Below, in pieces: positions 24,525-32,405 of a stretch of 44,810 bases of DNA. Numbering within the stretch: position 1 is the stretch's first letter; each line of letters opens with the position of its first letter. The stretch is from an uncultured Chthonomonas sp. (GTDB lineage Bacteria; Armatimonadota; Chthonomonadetes; Chthonomonadales; Chthonomonadaceae). The DNA is taken from assembly GCA_903919615.1 (NCBI GenBank), contig CAIXIX010000301.1, positions 1 to 44,810 of the forward strand. Direction: 5' to 3'. Position numbers and translations under genes: made by a program. The notes under the pieces were generated by a model. That model was not told the DNA's origin and ran no database searches. It worked only from the letters and a program-made list of their open reading frames with translations.

Positions 24525-24558
24525 TACTACCGTTATGCCCTGGCGCAATACGGTAGTA
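24525..24558 (+). other. hairpin in the pilB leader
   Basis: TACTACCGT (24525-24533) pairs with ACGGTAGTA (24550-24558) around a 16-nt loop, within the 130-nt untranslated leader. A second small stem (GCCGG/CCGGC) lies near 24590. There is no U-tract, so this is not a simple terminator. The consensus of the c-di-GMP-I riboswitch was looked for by eye and not found. Confidence 0.4.
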
Positions 24559-24629
24559 CTCTCAGATTCAATGCCTGCAGAAATTAGGGCCGGCCATCCG
24601 GCATTGAGCGAATAGGCGAGGGAAATTTC

Positions 24630-26414
24630 ATGGTAATGGCACGCAAGAGTCTTGGCGACTATATGGTCGAAAAGGGATACGCTTCGTCGATCGAGATCGA
24701 GGAAGCGCGCAAGGCGCAGGCGACGACAAAAGGCGACCTTGCAAAGATCCTTGTTGATCTGGGACTCAATCCTAAGCACGTTTATGAGGCCAAAGCTCAG
24801 GAGATGGGGGTTCCCTTTGTAGACCTGACCGTCTATAAACCCGATGCCAGCGCAATCAACCTTGTTCCGCAGCATGTGGCCAAAAGGCATAATGTTCTGC
24901 CGGTTAAGAAGGATGGCAACATCCTGTACGTTGCCATGGCCGATCCTAACAACATTACCGCCTCAGATGACCTCCGACTCGTCTCCAGGTGTTCAGTTCG
25001 CGGTGTTCTTGCCTCTCCCGATGAGATTGAGCAGGCCATTGGCAGGCTTTATGGCGGCACAACCGTCGAGGGTGTTCCGGGTGTAGCGCCAGCCAAAGGC
25101 GGAATGAACCCGATGAAGGGTGGGGATCTCGTCGATTCCGATGCCCAATCTGTTATGAAAGAGGCGATGGCCCAGTACGCATCGCGTGGCGAGGCTGCTT
25201 CAGCCGAAGATGATGCAGAGGACGGCATAAAGGCCGCAGATGACGCGCCAATTGTGCGATTGGCCAACACGATTATTCAGCAGGCAATTAAAGAGCGCGC
25301 TTCTGATATTCATGTCGAACCGGATAAACGCGGAGTTCGGGTGCGGTACCGGATTGATGGTGTTCTTCACGAAACCATGATGATGCCGAACTATATCAAA
25401 ATGCCTCTTACAGCACGTTACAAGATTATGGCGGAGATGAATATCGCTGAACGGCGAGTCCCGCAGGACGGACGCATTGGAATTCGGTACGATGCTAAGG
25501 ATTACGATCTGCGAGTCTCTTGTCTCCCGAATCTGCATGGCGAGAAGATCGTTATGCGAATTCTCGACAAGAGCAGCGTTATGATCGGTTTGAATAAGCT
25601 TGGCTTTACCGACGACATGCGGCTGCAGCTCGAGGAGCTGTCCAATCAGCCGAACGGAATGCTTCTATCGACAGGACCTACTGGATCAGGAAAAACCACC
25701 ACTCAGTATTCACTCCTCAACAAATTGAACAGCGTTGAAACGAACATTCTAACTATCGAGGATCCTTGCGAGTATCAGCTGAGCGGCATTACGCAGGTGC
25801 AGGTAAACAAGAAGGCCGGTCTTAGCTTCTCAACCGCGCTTCGATGCTTCCTTCGACAGGATCCTGACATCATCATGGTTGGAGAGATGCGCGATCTTGA
25901 GACGGCTGAAATCGCGATTGAATCTGCACTTACGGGCCACCTTGTTCTCTCCACGCTGCACACTAATGATGCGCCCTCCGCGACGATCCGACTTATCGAT
26001 ATGGGAATTGAACCCTTCCTTATCGCCGCGACTGTTCAGGGAATTCTTGCACAGCGTCTCGGACGAAAAATCTGCAGCAACTGCAAAGAGGCTTACGAGG
26101 TGCCGGCCACAGATCTTCACCGATTTGGCTTCGTGCCCGACTCAGCGAATCAGATGGTTCAATTGTGGCGTGGTGTCGGTTGCGAGGCGTGCAGGCACAC
26201 CGGTTACAAGGGCCGCGTCGGCTTTTATGAACTGATGTGCATGAATGCAGAGCTTGCCGAAATGGTCGTGAGGCGATCGCCGCTAACTGAGCTGAAGGCT
26301 GCGGCGAAGGCAGCAGGTATGCGTGAACTGAGAGAGGACGGACTGGTTAAGGTTCTCGCTGGCATGACGACTCCTGAAGAGGTTATGCGCGTCGTCTTTA
26401 CCGCTGGGTTCTAG
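24630..26414 (+). CDS. pilB: type IV pilus extension ATPase PilB
   Basis: A 594-residue hexameric secretion-type ATPase that powers pilus/pseudopilus polymerisation. The N-terminal MshEN/T2SSE_N domain is at about 5-150, followed by a ~60-residue Gly/Met/Ala/Asp-rich linker (KGGMNPMKGGDL, EDDAEDGIKAADD). In the ATPase domain: DIHVEP, Walker A GPTGSGKTTT (349-358), the Asp-box region, Walker B DPDIIMVGEMRD (from 411), and the His-box HLVLSTLHTND. The zinc tetracysteine motif is Cys482/485 and Cys518/521 (CSNC, CEAC). AGGG-type Shine-Dalgarno upstream of the ATG. First gene of the pil operon. Confidence 0.96.
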   Translation: MVMARKSLGDYMVEKGYASSIEIEEARKAQATTKGDLAKILVDLGLNPKHVYEAKAQEMGVPFVDLTVYKPDASAINLVPQHVAKRHNVLPVKKDGNILYVAMADPNNITASDDLRLVSRCSVRGVLASPDEIEQAIGRLYGGTTVEGVPGVAPAKGGMNPMKGGDLVDSDAQSVMKEAMAQYASRGEAASAEDDAEDGIKAADDAPIVRLANTIIQQAIKERASDIHVEPDKRGVRVRYRIDGVLHETMMMPNYIKMPLTARYKIMAEMNIAERRVPQDGRIGIRYDAKDYDLRVSCLPNLHGEKIVMRILDKSSVMIGLNKLGFTDDMRLQLEELSNQPNGMLLSTGPTGSGKTTTQYSLLNKLNSVETNILTIEDPCEYQLSGITQVQVNKKAGLSFSTALRCFLRQDPDIIMVGEMRDLETAEIAIESALTGHLVLSTLHTNDAPSATIRLIDMGIEPFLIAATVQGILAQRLGRKICSNCKEAYEVPATDLHRFGFVPDSANQMVQLWRGVGCEACRHTGYKGRVGFYELMCMNAELAEMVVRRSPLTELKAAAKAAGMRELREDGLVKVLAGMTTPEEVMRVVFTAGF

Positions 26415-26439
26415 TCTCCAACTCGATCCTTGATTGTTT

Positions 26440-26477
26440 GCTTCCTGCCTTACCAAATCCATGGTATGGCAGGAAGC
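26440..26477 (+). other. long hairpin between pilB and pilT
   Basis: GCTTCCTGCCTTACCA (26440-26455) and its complement (26462-26477) pair with one mismatch around a 6-nt loop. It is followed by TGGTCCAAATAATCC, with no U-tract. A 3' stabiliser of pilB mRNA, or a processing site setting the PilB:PilT ratio, is plausible. A terminator is less likely. Confidence 0.55.
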
Positions 26478-26551
26478 TGGTCCAAATAATCCTGTTTCCG
26501 TCGTTTCAATAAGTGTTTCAACTGAGGCCCGTAAACGGGGAGAAAGTATAG

Positions 26552-27835
26552 ATGTCCAACAACCAGTTCCCGAATCAGCCTGGCGTGCCACCGGTACCCG
26601 GGATGAACCCAGGAGCGCAGCCCTACAACCCGCTCGCACCACAGGTTCCCACCGCATATAACCCGTTGGCTCCTGGTCAAGGCGGGGTGACCCAGCAGGT
26701 GCCATCTGCCGCAACGAGACCTGCGTCAGTTGACGATGCTCATATTGATGACTTGCTTCGCGCAATGGTCGACAAAGGCTCTTCGGACCTTCATATTGCT
26801 GTAGGCATTCCTCCCATTATTCGTGTCGATGGTGCGCTTGTGCCGATGCCATGGGAAAAGATGTCTCCACAGCACACGCAGAGACTCATTTACGACATTT
26901 TAACAGATGATCAGATCCAGAGGTTTGAAACCGATTTAGAGCTCGACTTCTCGTATCAGCTCGCACGCATTGCCCGCTTCCGCGTTAACGTATTCCGCGA
27001 TAAGGGTAACTGCGCAATGGCCTTCAGGCAGATTCCTCAAAAGATCCCAACTCTGCAGCAGCTTGGTCTGCCTCCTGTGCTCGAGGAGTTGACAAAACTT
27101 CCCCGCGGTCTGGTTCTTGTTACCGGGCCAACAGGTTCGGGTAAATCGACGACGCTTGCCGCGATGATTAATCGCATCAACTCTGAAGAGAGCAAGCACA
27201 TCATTACCATCGAAGACCCTATCGAATACCTGCATAACCATAAGTTCAGTGTTATCAATCAACGTGAAGTTGGCCAGGATACACTCGAATTCAAGAACGC
27301 TCTGCGCGCCTCTCTTCGCGAAGATCCGGATGTAATTCTCGTTGGTGAAATGCGAGACCTTGAAACCATGCAGATGGCAGTCTCTGCCGCTGAAACGGGT
27401 CACCTTGTCTTCGCCACACTTCACACCAACTCTGCGGCCACATCTGTTGAACGTATCGTTGACTCTTTCCCTGGCGGCCAGCAGGAACAGGTGCGACTGC
27501 AGCTATCCAACAACCTGCAGGCAATTCTTTGCCAGCAACTAATTCCCCGAGCAAACCAGCCCGGCCGCGTCTGCTGCCTGGAGATCATGCGCGCCTCCCC
27601 TGCAATTCGAAACCTGATTCGAGAAGCTAAAGCCCACCAGATCACCTCGATGATTCAGACAAGCGCCAGCCTGGGAATGACCACTATGGATCAGAGCCTC
27701 CGGGACCTGTACGTACGTGGTACGATCTCGTTCGAAGAGGCGATGACTCGAGCCCAGAACCCGTCGGAGCTTGAGAAGATGATTAAGACTGCGACCATGC
27801 CCCAGCCAGGGCAGCCCGGATACCAACGCCAGTAG
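26552..27835 (+). CDS. pilT: twitching motility retraction ATPase PilT
   Basis: A 427-residue ATPase that depolymerises pili. The first ~58 residues are a Pro/Asn/Gln-rich extension with YNPLAP twice (25-30, 36-41), not part of the usual ~350-residue PilT. The core has DDLLRAMVDKGSSDLHI, RFRVNVFRDKG, Walker A GPTGSGKST (192-200), DPIEYLH, Walker B DPDVILVGEMRD, GHLVFATLHTNSA, FPGGQQEQVRLQLS and the PilT signature AIRNLIREAKAHQI. GGAG about 10 nt upstream of the ATG. It sits between pilB and pilC. Confidence 0.96.
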   Translation: MSNNQFPNQPGVPPVPGMNPGAQPYNPLAPQVPTAYNPLAPGQGGVTQQVPSAATRPASVDDAHIDDLLRAMVDKGSSDLHIAVGIPPIIRVDGALVPMPWEKMSPQHTQRLIYDILTDDQIQRFETDLELDFSYQLARIARFRVNVFRDKGNCAMAFRQIPQKIPTLQQLGLPPVLEELTKLPRGLVLVTGPTGSGKSTTLAAMINRINSEESKHIITIEDPIEYLHNHKFSVINQREVGQDTLEFKNALRASLREDPDVILVGEMRDLETMQMAVSAAETGHLVFATLHTNSAATSVERIVDSFPGGQQEQVRLQLSNNLQAILCQQLIPRANQPGRVCCLEIMRASPAIRNLIREAKAHQITSMIQTSASLGMTTMDQSLRDLYVRGTISFEEAMTRAQNPSELEKMIKTATMPQPGQPGYQRQ

Positions 27836-27861
27836 ACGTGAGGGAACTGTAGGAGACTGCT

Positions 27862-29118
27862 ATGCCCGTTTACCAGTACACGGTTAGAGATACCACCGGT
27901 GCGGTACGCACCGGAACTTCGGAGGCAGAGAACCAGGATATCCTGAAAAAGCGACTTCAGGAACAGGGCTTTGCCGTAAGCGACCTGAAACAGACTGCCG
28001 CAGGCAAGAAAAAGAATGCTGGCGGCGGGTTTGGCCGCGTCAAATTGAAGGACCTCTCTATTTTTTGCCGCCAGTTCTCAACAATGATTGACGCTGGCGT
28101 TTCGCTCGTTCGCGCACTTGATGTGCTCGGCGAGCAGACTCAGAACCCAAAACTGAAGCGAATCCTGCGAGAGATCCAGGTGGAGGTCGAAAGCGGCCAG
28201 ACACTTTCCAAGTCGATGCAGAAGTATCCAAAAGTCTTCAGCAACATGTTCATCGGACTTATCCGCGCAGGAGAGGTCGGTGGAGTTCTTGAAGAATCGC
28301 TGCAGCGCCTGTCGCACTTCCTTGAGAAGGATATGGAGCTTCGCCGTAAGGTTAAGGCGGCGCTTACCTATCCTGTCATCGTCGTTATCGTCGCGATCCT
28401 GATCGTTCTTGGCCTCTGTACATTCATCGTCCCGAAGTTCGTTGAACTTTTCCACGACCTTGGTGTTAAAGAGCTGCCAATGATGACGCAGTGGCTCGTA
28501 GACTTCAGCGACTTCTTGAAAACGAAGTGGTTTATTGGTCTGGGCATCATTGCTGCGATCTGGTTCAGCATCAAGTATGCAGGTACCACTAAAATCGGAC
28601 GGCGAGTTATCGATCGCCTGAAGCTGAAGGTTCCTGTTTTTGGCAAGCTGGGCCACAAGATCTGTCTCGCCAAATTCTCGCGAACGCTTTCTACGCTGCT
28701 CGTCTCTGGCGTACCTATTTTGCAGGCGATGGAAACCGTTGCTGGCACCGTTGGTAATGAGATCATTGCAGAAGCGATCATGAACGCACGCGCTCGAATT
28801 CGTGAAGGAGACAGGATCAACGAGCCTCTCGAGAAGAGCAAGATGTTCCCGCCAATGGTGGTGCATATGATCTCGATTGGCGAAGAGTCTGGAGCTCTTG
28901 ATCAGATGCTCAGCAAGGTCGCGGAGTTCTACGAAGGTGAAGTGGAATCTGCACTTCAGTCGTTGACCTCAGCTATCGAACCTGTTATGATCGTTTTCCT
29001 TGGCGTATGCGTTGGGTTTATCGTCATAGCGATGTTTGCCCCGCTGTTGTCGGTTATCTCAAACCTCTCAGGTGGTCAGGACGACGATGCCAAGTCCGGC
29101 GGAGCCACAAAGGAGTAG
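27862..29118 (+). CDS. pilC: type IV pilus inner-membrane platform protein PilC
   Basis: A 418-residue polytopic protein that couples the motor ATPases to the pilus. N-terminal cytoplasmic region VYQYTVRDTTGAVRTGTSEAEN, then two T2SSF domains (about 70-195 and 270-395), each with the FCRQFSTMIDAGVSLVRALDVL or FSRTLSTLLVSGVPILQAMETV pattern, and hydrophobic helices near 170-190 (VIVVIVAILIVLGLCTFIVP), 220-240 and 375-400 (IVFLGVCVGFIVIAMFAPLL). GGAG lies 6 nt before the ATG, and pilT ends 26 nt upstream. A terminator-like hairpin follows. Confidence 0.96.
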   Translation: MPVYQYTVRDTTGAVRTGTSEAENQDILKKRLQEQGFAVSDLKQTAAGKKKNAGGGFGRVKLKDLSIFCRQFSTMIDAGVSLVRALDVLGEQTQNPKLKRILREIQVEVESGQTLSKSMQKYPKVFSNMFIGLIRAGEVGGVLEESLQRLSHFLEKDMELRRKVKAALTYPVIVVIVAILIVLGLCTFIVPKFVELFHDLGVKELPMMTQWLVDFSDFLKTKWFIGLGIIAAIWFSIKYAGTTKIGRRVIDRLKLKVPVFGKLGHKICLAKFSRTLSTLLVSGVPILQAMETVAGTVGNEIIAEAIMNARARIREGDRINEPLEKSKMFPPMVVHMISIGEESGALDQMLSKVAEFYEGEVESALQSLTSAIEPVMIVFLGVCVGFIVIAMFAPLLSVISNLSGGQDDDAKSGGATKE

Positions 29119-29138
29119 AGGGCAGTAGCATGGATGAA

Positions 29139-29180
29139 AGACCCGGCGAATTTGCACAGGGTGCGCGCCGGGTCTCTTTT
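29139..29180 (+). terminator. terminator-like hairpin between pilC and pilD
   Basis: AGACCCGGCG (29139-29148) pairs perfectly with CGCCGGGTCT (29166-29175) and is followed by CTTTTG. It lies 20 nt past the pilC stop and just before pilD. Partial termination would lower expression of the downstream pilin-processing and pseudopilin genes. Confidence 0.65.
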
Positions 29181-29185
29181 GTGCG

Positions 29186-30265
29186 ATGCATGATCGAAAC
29201 GGTATGACACGAGAAGTATGGTTCGGCTGCATTGTCACATTTCTGCTCGGAATATCTGTCGGCAGTTTCTTAAACGTAGTCATCTGGAGATTGCCACGGA
29301 ACGGCTCGCTCGTTTCGCCGCAATGGTCCTATTGCCCGAACTGCAGCCACCGCCTGATGGGGGGAGACCTGATTCCCCTGTTAAGCTATCTGATCTGTGG
29401 CCGTAAATGCCGGTATTGCAAGAAGCCAATTTCGTCCCGTTACTTCTGGGTCGAACTGCTAACGGGCGTGCTATTTGTGGTACTGTATCTCCGGTTCCAG
29501 CCGGATATGGCGAATGTTATCGCGTTAACTATGTTTGGCGCACTGCTTGTGCCAATTTACAGTATCGATATGGAGCTGTTTCTCATTCCGAACCAGCTCA
29601 ACCTGCTTGTGTTTGCGATCGCCGTAGGCAGAGATGTCTACGGCATTGCCACGCATGAACCTGGGCACGCGCTGTACCACGGCATTTTGCCGACTTCGAT
29701 ACTTGGCGCGCTTACTGGGATTGCAATTTTTGGTTCCGTTCGCGTTGTCGGATGGATCTGGAAACGCGTTGAGGCGATGGGGCTCGGCGACGTCCTTTTG
29801 GCTCGCGCGATGGGAGCCATGCTGGTGTCCATCGTGCCGCGTGGTGCAAACTCGCTGCGGCTGGTACCTATCTGGGTCGCACTGAGCATAGGTTCAGGGG
29901 CCATTGTAGGGCCGGCGATGATCATGCTGCGACGAAGAGCCCGTAAAGCAGGGAAATCAAGTCCGGCATCCGAAACCATTACGGATGTAGAAGACGAGGA
30001 TCCGTCGACTCTGGGCAGAGAACTTCGTGACATTCTCTATGTAGTCTGGCTAGAAGATGCTGTGGAGTATGTTCGTTACCTGTTTCAGCGCAGGGAGATC
30101 AACACTCCCGGCCTCGCTGAAGAGGACAACTGGAAACCAGCGGATACCGCGATTCCATTCGGTCCTTTTATGGTTATAGGGTTTTTGGCAGCGATCTTCG
30201 TGGGGGAGTGGCTAACGTCGATGTACCTCACCTATGCGCTTCCAGTTCATAGTGCAGCACCGTAG
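29186..30265 (+). CDS. pilD: prepilin peptidase / N-methyltransferase PilD (A24 family)
   Basis: A 359-residue polytopic aspartic protease that cleaves and N-methylates prepilins. The N-terminal domain has GSFLNVVIWRLP and the zinc cysteines Cys50/53 and Cys75/78 (CPNC, CRYC). The catalytic aspartates are Asp128 in SIDMELFLIPNQL and Asp202 in GLGDVLLARAMGA. The C-terminus is ~90 residues longer than typical: a basic/acidic cytoplasmic stretch (RRRARKAGKSS, DVEDEDPS), then an extra hydrophobic helix (FMVIGFLAAIFVGEWL). The start is ATG 29186 (ATG 29204 also possible). Neither has a strong Shine-Dalgarno. Its substrates are probably the four prepilin-type proteins downstream. Confidence 0.94.
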   Translation: MHDRNGMTREVWFGCIVTFLLGISVGSFLNVVIWRLPRNGSLVSPQWSYCPNCSHRLMGGDLIPLLSYLICGRKCRYCKKPISSRYFWVELLTGVLFVVLYLRFQPDMANVIALTMFGALLVPIYSIDMELFLIPNQLNLLVFAIAVGRDVYGIATHEPGHALYHGILPTSILGALTGIAIFGSVRVVGWIWKRVEAMGLGDVLLARAMGAMLVSIVPRGANSLRLVPIWVALSIGSGAIVGPAMIMLRRRARKAGKSSPASETITDVEDEDPSTLGRELRDILYVVWLEDAVEYVRYLFQRREINTPGLAEEDNWKPADTAIPFGPFMVIGFLAAIFVGEWLTSMYLTYALPVHSAAP

Positions 30266-30383
30266 TTGCCATCGCAAAATTGTTACGGCCTCGCGCATTG
30301 CGCGGAACATTGACTTTATGGCATTAGTCAAACAACCGGTCGTGTGGATTGATGGCCCTGGTGGCCAGAGTGGAAGGACGGAG

Positions 30384-31148
30384 ATGACAGCGATGCGAAT
30401 TGGCGCAAGCAGAAGCATGGGGCGAAGAGGCTTCAGCCTGATTGAGCTCCTCGTCGTCATAGCGATAATTGCAATCCTTGCGGCGATTCTCTTCCCGGTC
30501 TTTGGCCGAGCGCGAGAGGCGACGCAAAAGACAGCCTGTATGTCTCAATTGCATTCGATTGGCGAAGCTGTAAAGCTCTATCATGAAGATATGCAGAAGT
30601 ATCCCCCGATTCTACTCTGCAACCCATACATAAACACAACGACGCTGTATACCGGAAGTGGAACGCCGCTGCCTGCCGGCAAAGTGCGAAATCGCCCGCT
30701 TGCACTTGGCAAGTACGCGAACGATACAAGTCTGTTCCATTGTCCCGATAATCCCAATAACGACCCATCCAAGGTGTTTACAGGCGCTGTGTATCCGCCA
30801 GGAACCTTATCAGGAACCTCTAACGCGTATTTCTACAGCTATGATAGCTACGATACGGGTCTGCAGCTAAATGCTTCTGGGCTGCCTGTTTCTCCTGCAG
30901 TACAAGAAGTTCACTACGCGCTGGATTGGACGGGAACAATCGGAGCGAACGACCCGCCCAATCAGTTGAAATACCCAACGCCGCCTGACGATAAAACGGT
31001 CATCACCTGGTGTACCTACCATGTTGCGATTGCTCGCGGCGACCAGATCCCGGTACTGCTCTTGAATGGTACAGCCAAGTCGGTACCGTACTCACAATTT
31101 GTTTATAAGAGCGCCTCCGTTCCCAACGGGCCTCTTCACAGCTTCTAA
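30384..31148 (+). CDS. type IV pseudopilin, minor (paralogue A)
   Basis: A 254-residue prepilin-like protein. Leader of 16 residues ending RRG, cleavage before Phe17, Glu21 at mature position 5 (FSLIELLVVIAIIAILAAIL), then a helix (GRAREATQKTACMSQLHSIGEAVKLYHEDM). The globular part has CPDNPNNDPS and the C-terminal module VHYALDWTG, KYPTPPDDKTVITWCTYHV, LLLNGTAKSV, shared with the next gene. AAGGA precedes ATG 30384. The longer frame from 30234 adds a non-pilin leader that overlaps pilD. Two cysteine pairs may form disulfides. Probable role: minor pilin or pseudopilus subunit. Confidence 0.85.
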   Translation: MTAMRIGASRSMGRRGFSLIELLVVIAIIAILAAILFPVFGRAREATQKTACMSQLHSIGEAVKLYHEDMQKYPPILLCNPYINTTTLYTGSGTPLPAGKVRNRPLALGKYANDTSLFHCPDNPNNDPSKVFTGAVYPPGTLSGTSNAYFYSYDSYDTGLQLNASGLPVSPAVQEVHYALDWTGTIGANDPPNQLKYPTPPDDKTVITWCTYHVAIARGDQIPVLLLNGTAKSVPYSQFVYKSASVPNGPLHSF

Positions 31149-31237
31149 ACGGAGACACGGTTAAGGCCGAAAAGTTCGCCGTTAAAGCAATCTGCTCGCA
31201 GCATCAAGACACCAGAAGGTCAGCCTGGTGATCACGG

Positions 31238-32245
31238 ATGGAGACTATACGAACCATGGCAACCTGGCAAAAGAACCGACTTATACGTGCGTTCACACTT
31301 ATCGAACTGCTCGTGGTCATAGCCATTATCGCGATTCTGGCGGCGATCCTCTTCCCGGTGTTCGGGGTTGTTCGTGAGCAAGCCAGACAGAGCAACACGA
31401 TCTCCAATCTGCATGATGCATATGTTGGCTACCATCAGTATCTGCTGGATGAAGGCAAGCCGCCGCCAACACTGTTTCCTTATGCGGAGACACTTACGGG
31501 TTCTGCCACACCACCGGCCAATCGGCCCCTGCTTGGTTGCACTCCTTCCGGGGGAGGATGCAGCACGCTCACATCCGACACGCCCATTGTTCCAATGAGC
31601 CAGGCGACAGGTAATTTTACAACCACTACAGGCGTGCAGCGTGGTGTTCTTTATCAGGAGCAGATTAAGGATTCAATTACCTTTCTGAATTCTGACAATG
31701 TGCTCAAGAAGCCGACCCAGATAACGCTGGCCTACTGGCCGCTTAATTCGCCAGTCTCAATCGCGCTCGGCGGCACGGCGTCTAACCCGATTCCTGTCGT
31801 GTGGCAAACACCGGGGAATAGTGGCGCCTGCCCTGCAACGGGCGACAAGAATATTCCGCTGTTCGGAGCGCTCAACTACCCGGGAACCGCAAAACTCTTT
31901 TATGTGTTGGACAGTCTCGACATCGGTCCGATGCTTAACACGGATGGCTCTATCATCTACCAGCCAGGTTCGAATAACACGATACCGCTGTACGAACTGC
32001 ACTACAGCCCAGACTGGACCGGCCTGTATGGCGTCAACTGTGATGTTGATGGGTCCGGTCATCCTTACGTAGCGCAGTTGAAGTATGCCAATCCGCCATC
32101 GGATAGAACCGTTATCACCTACGTAACGCATCACGTGGCGACAGCAGGCAGCTCAAAGGTGATGGTTCTCACATTAAATGGCAACGTGCGTAAAGTAGAT
32201 AAGCAGGTCGCCGGGCAGACGTTGCCGCTTGCTTACGGTCCGTAG
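31238..32245 (+). CDS. type IV pseudopilin, minor (paralogue B)
   Basis: A 335-residue prepilin-like protein. The leader ends RLIRA with alanine at -1 in place of the usual glycine, then FTLIELLVVIAIIAILAAIL with Glu23 at mature position 5. The globular domain is larger than in paralogue A (Ser/Thr/Pro-rich insert, residues about 75-190). The C-terminus repeats its module: LHYSPDWTG, KYANPPSDRTVITYVTHHV, LTLNGNVRKV. Start ATG 31238 or 31256, neither with an ideal Shine-Dalgarno. It follows paralogue A after 89 nt, consistent with tandem duplication. Confidence 0.84.
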   Translation: METIRTMATWQKNRLIRAFTLIELLVVIAIIAILAAILFPVFGVVREQARQSNTISNLHDAYVGYHQYLLDEGKPPPTLFPYAETLTGSATPPANRPLLGCTPSGGGCSTLTSDTPIVPMSQATGNFTTTTGVQRGVLYQEQIKDSITFLNSDNVLKKPTQITLAYWPLNSPVSIALGGTASNPIPVVWQTPGNSGACPATGDKNIPLFGALNYPGTAKLFYVLDSLDIGPMLNTDGSIIYQPGSNNTIPLYELHYSPDWTGLYGVNCDVDGSGHPYVAQLKYANPPSDRTVITYVTHHVATAGSSKVMVLTLNGNVRKVDKQVAGQTLPLAYGP

Positions 32246-32405
32246 GTATCGACTGGAACTGGAACACGGTGAGACGTCGTCTCGTCGAAGATATCGACCG
32301 GGATACACAGTGAACCGCGCCACTCCGGCGTCGAGCTTTAAGTAGCTCTTACTCGATCAACATACAGTTGACAGTCGACGCTCCGGACTTTGCCGAGGGC
32401 TTAGT

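Noticed and set aside
24491-24629. Possible c-di-GMP riboswitch before pilB
   Set aside because: The conserved core sequences of the c-di-GMP-I class were not found. Only simple hairpins are present.
28078-28866. 262-codon frame antisense to pilC
   Set aside because: A shadow of strongly coding pilC sequence, with a highly charged composition lacking domain features.
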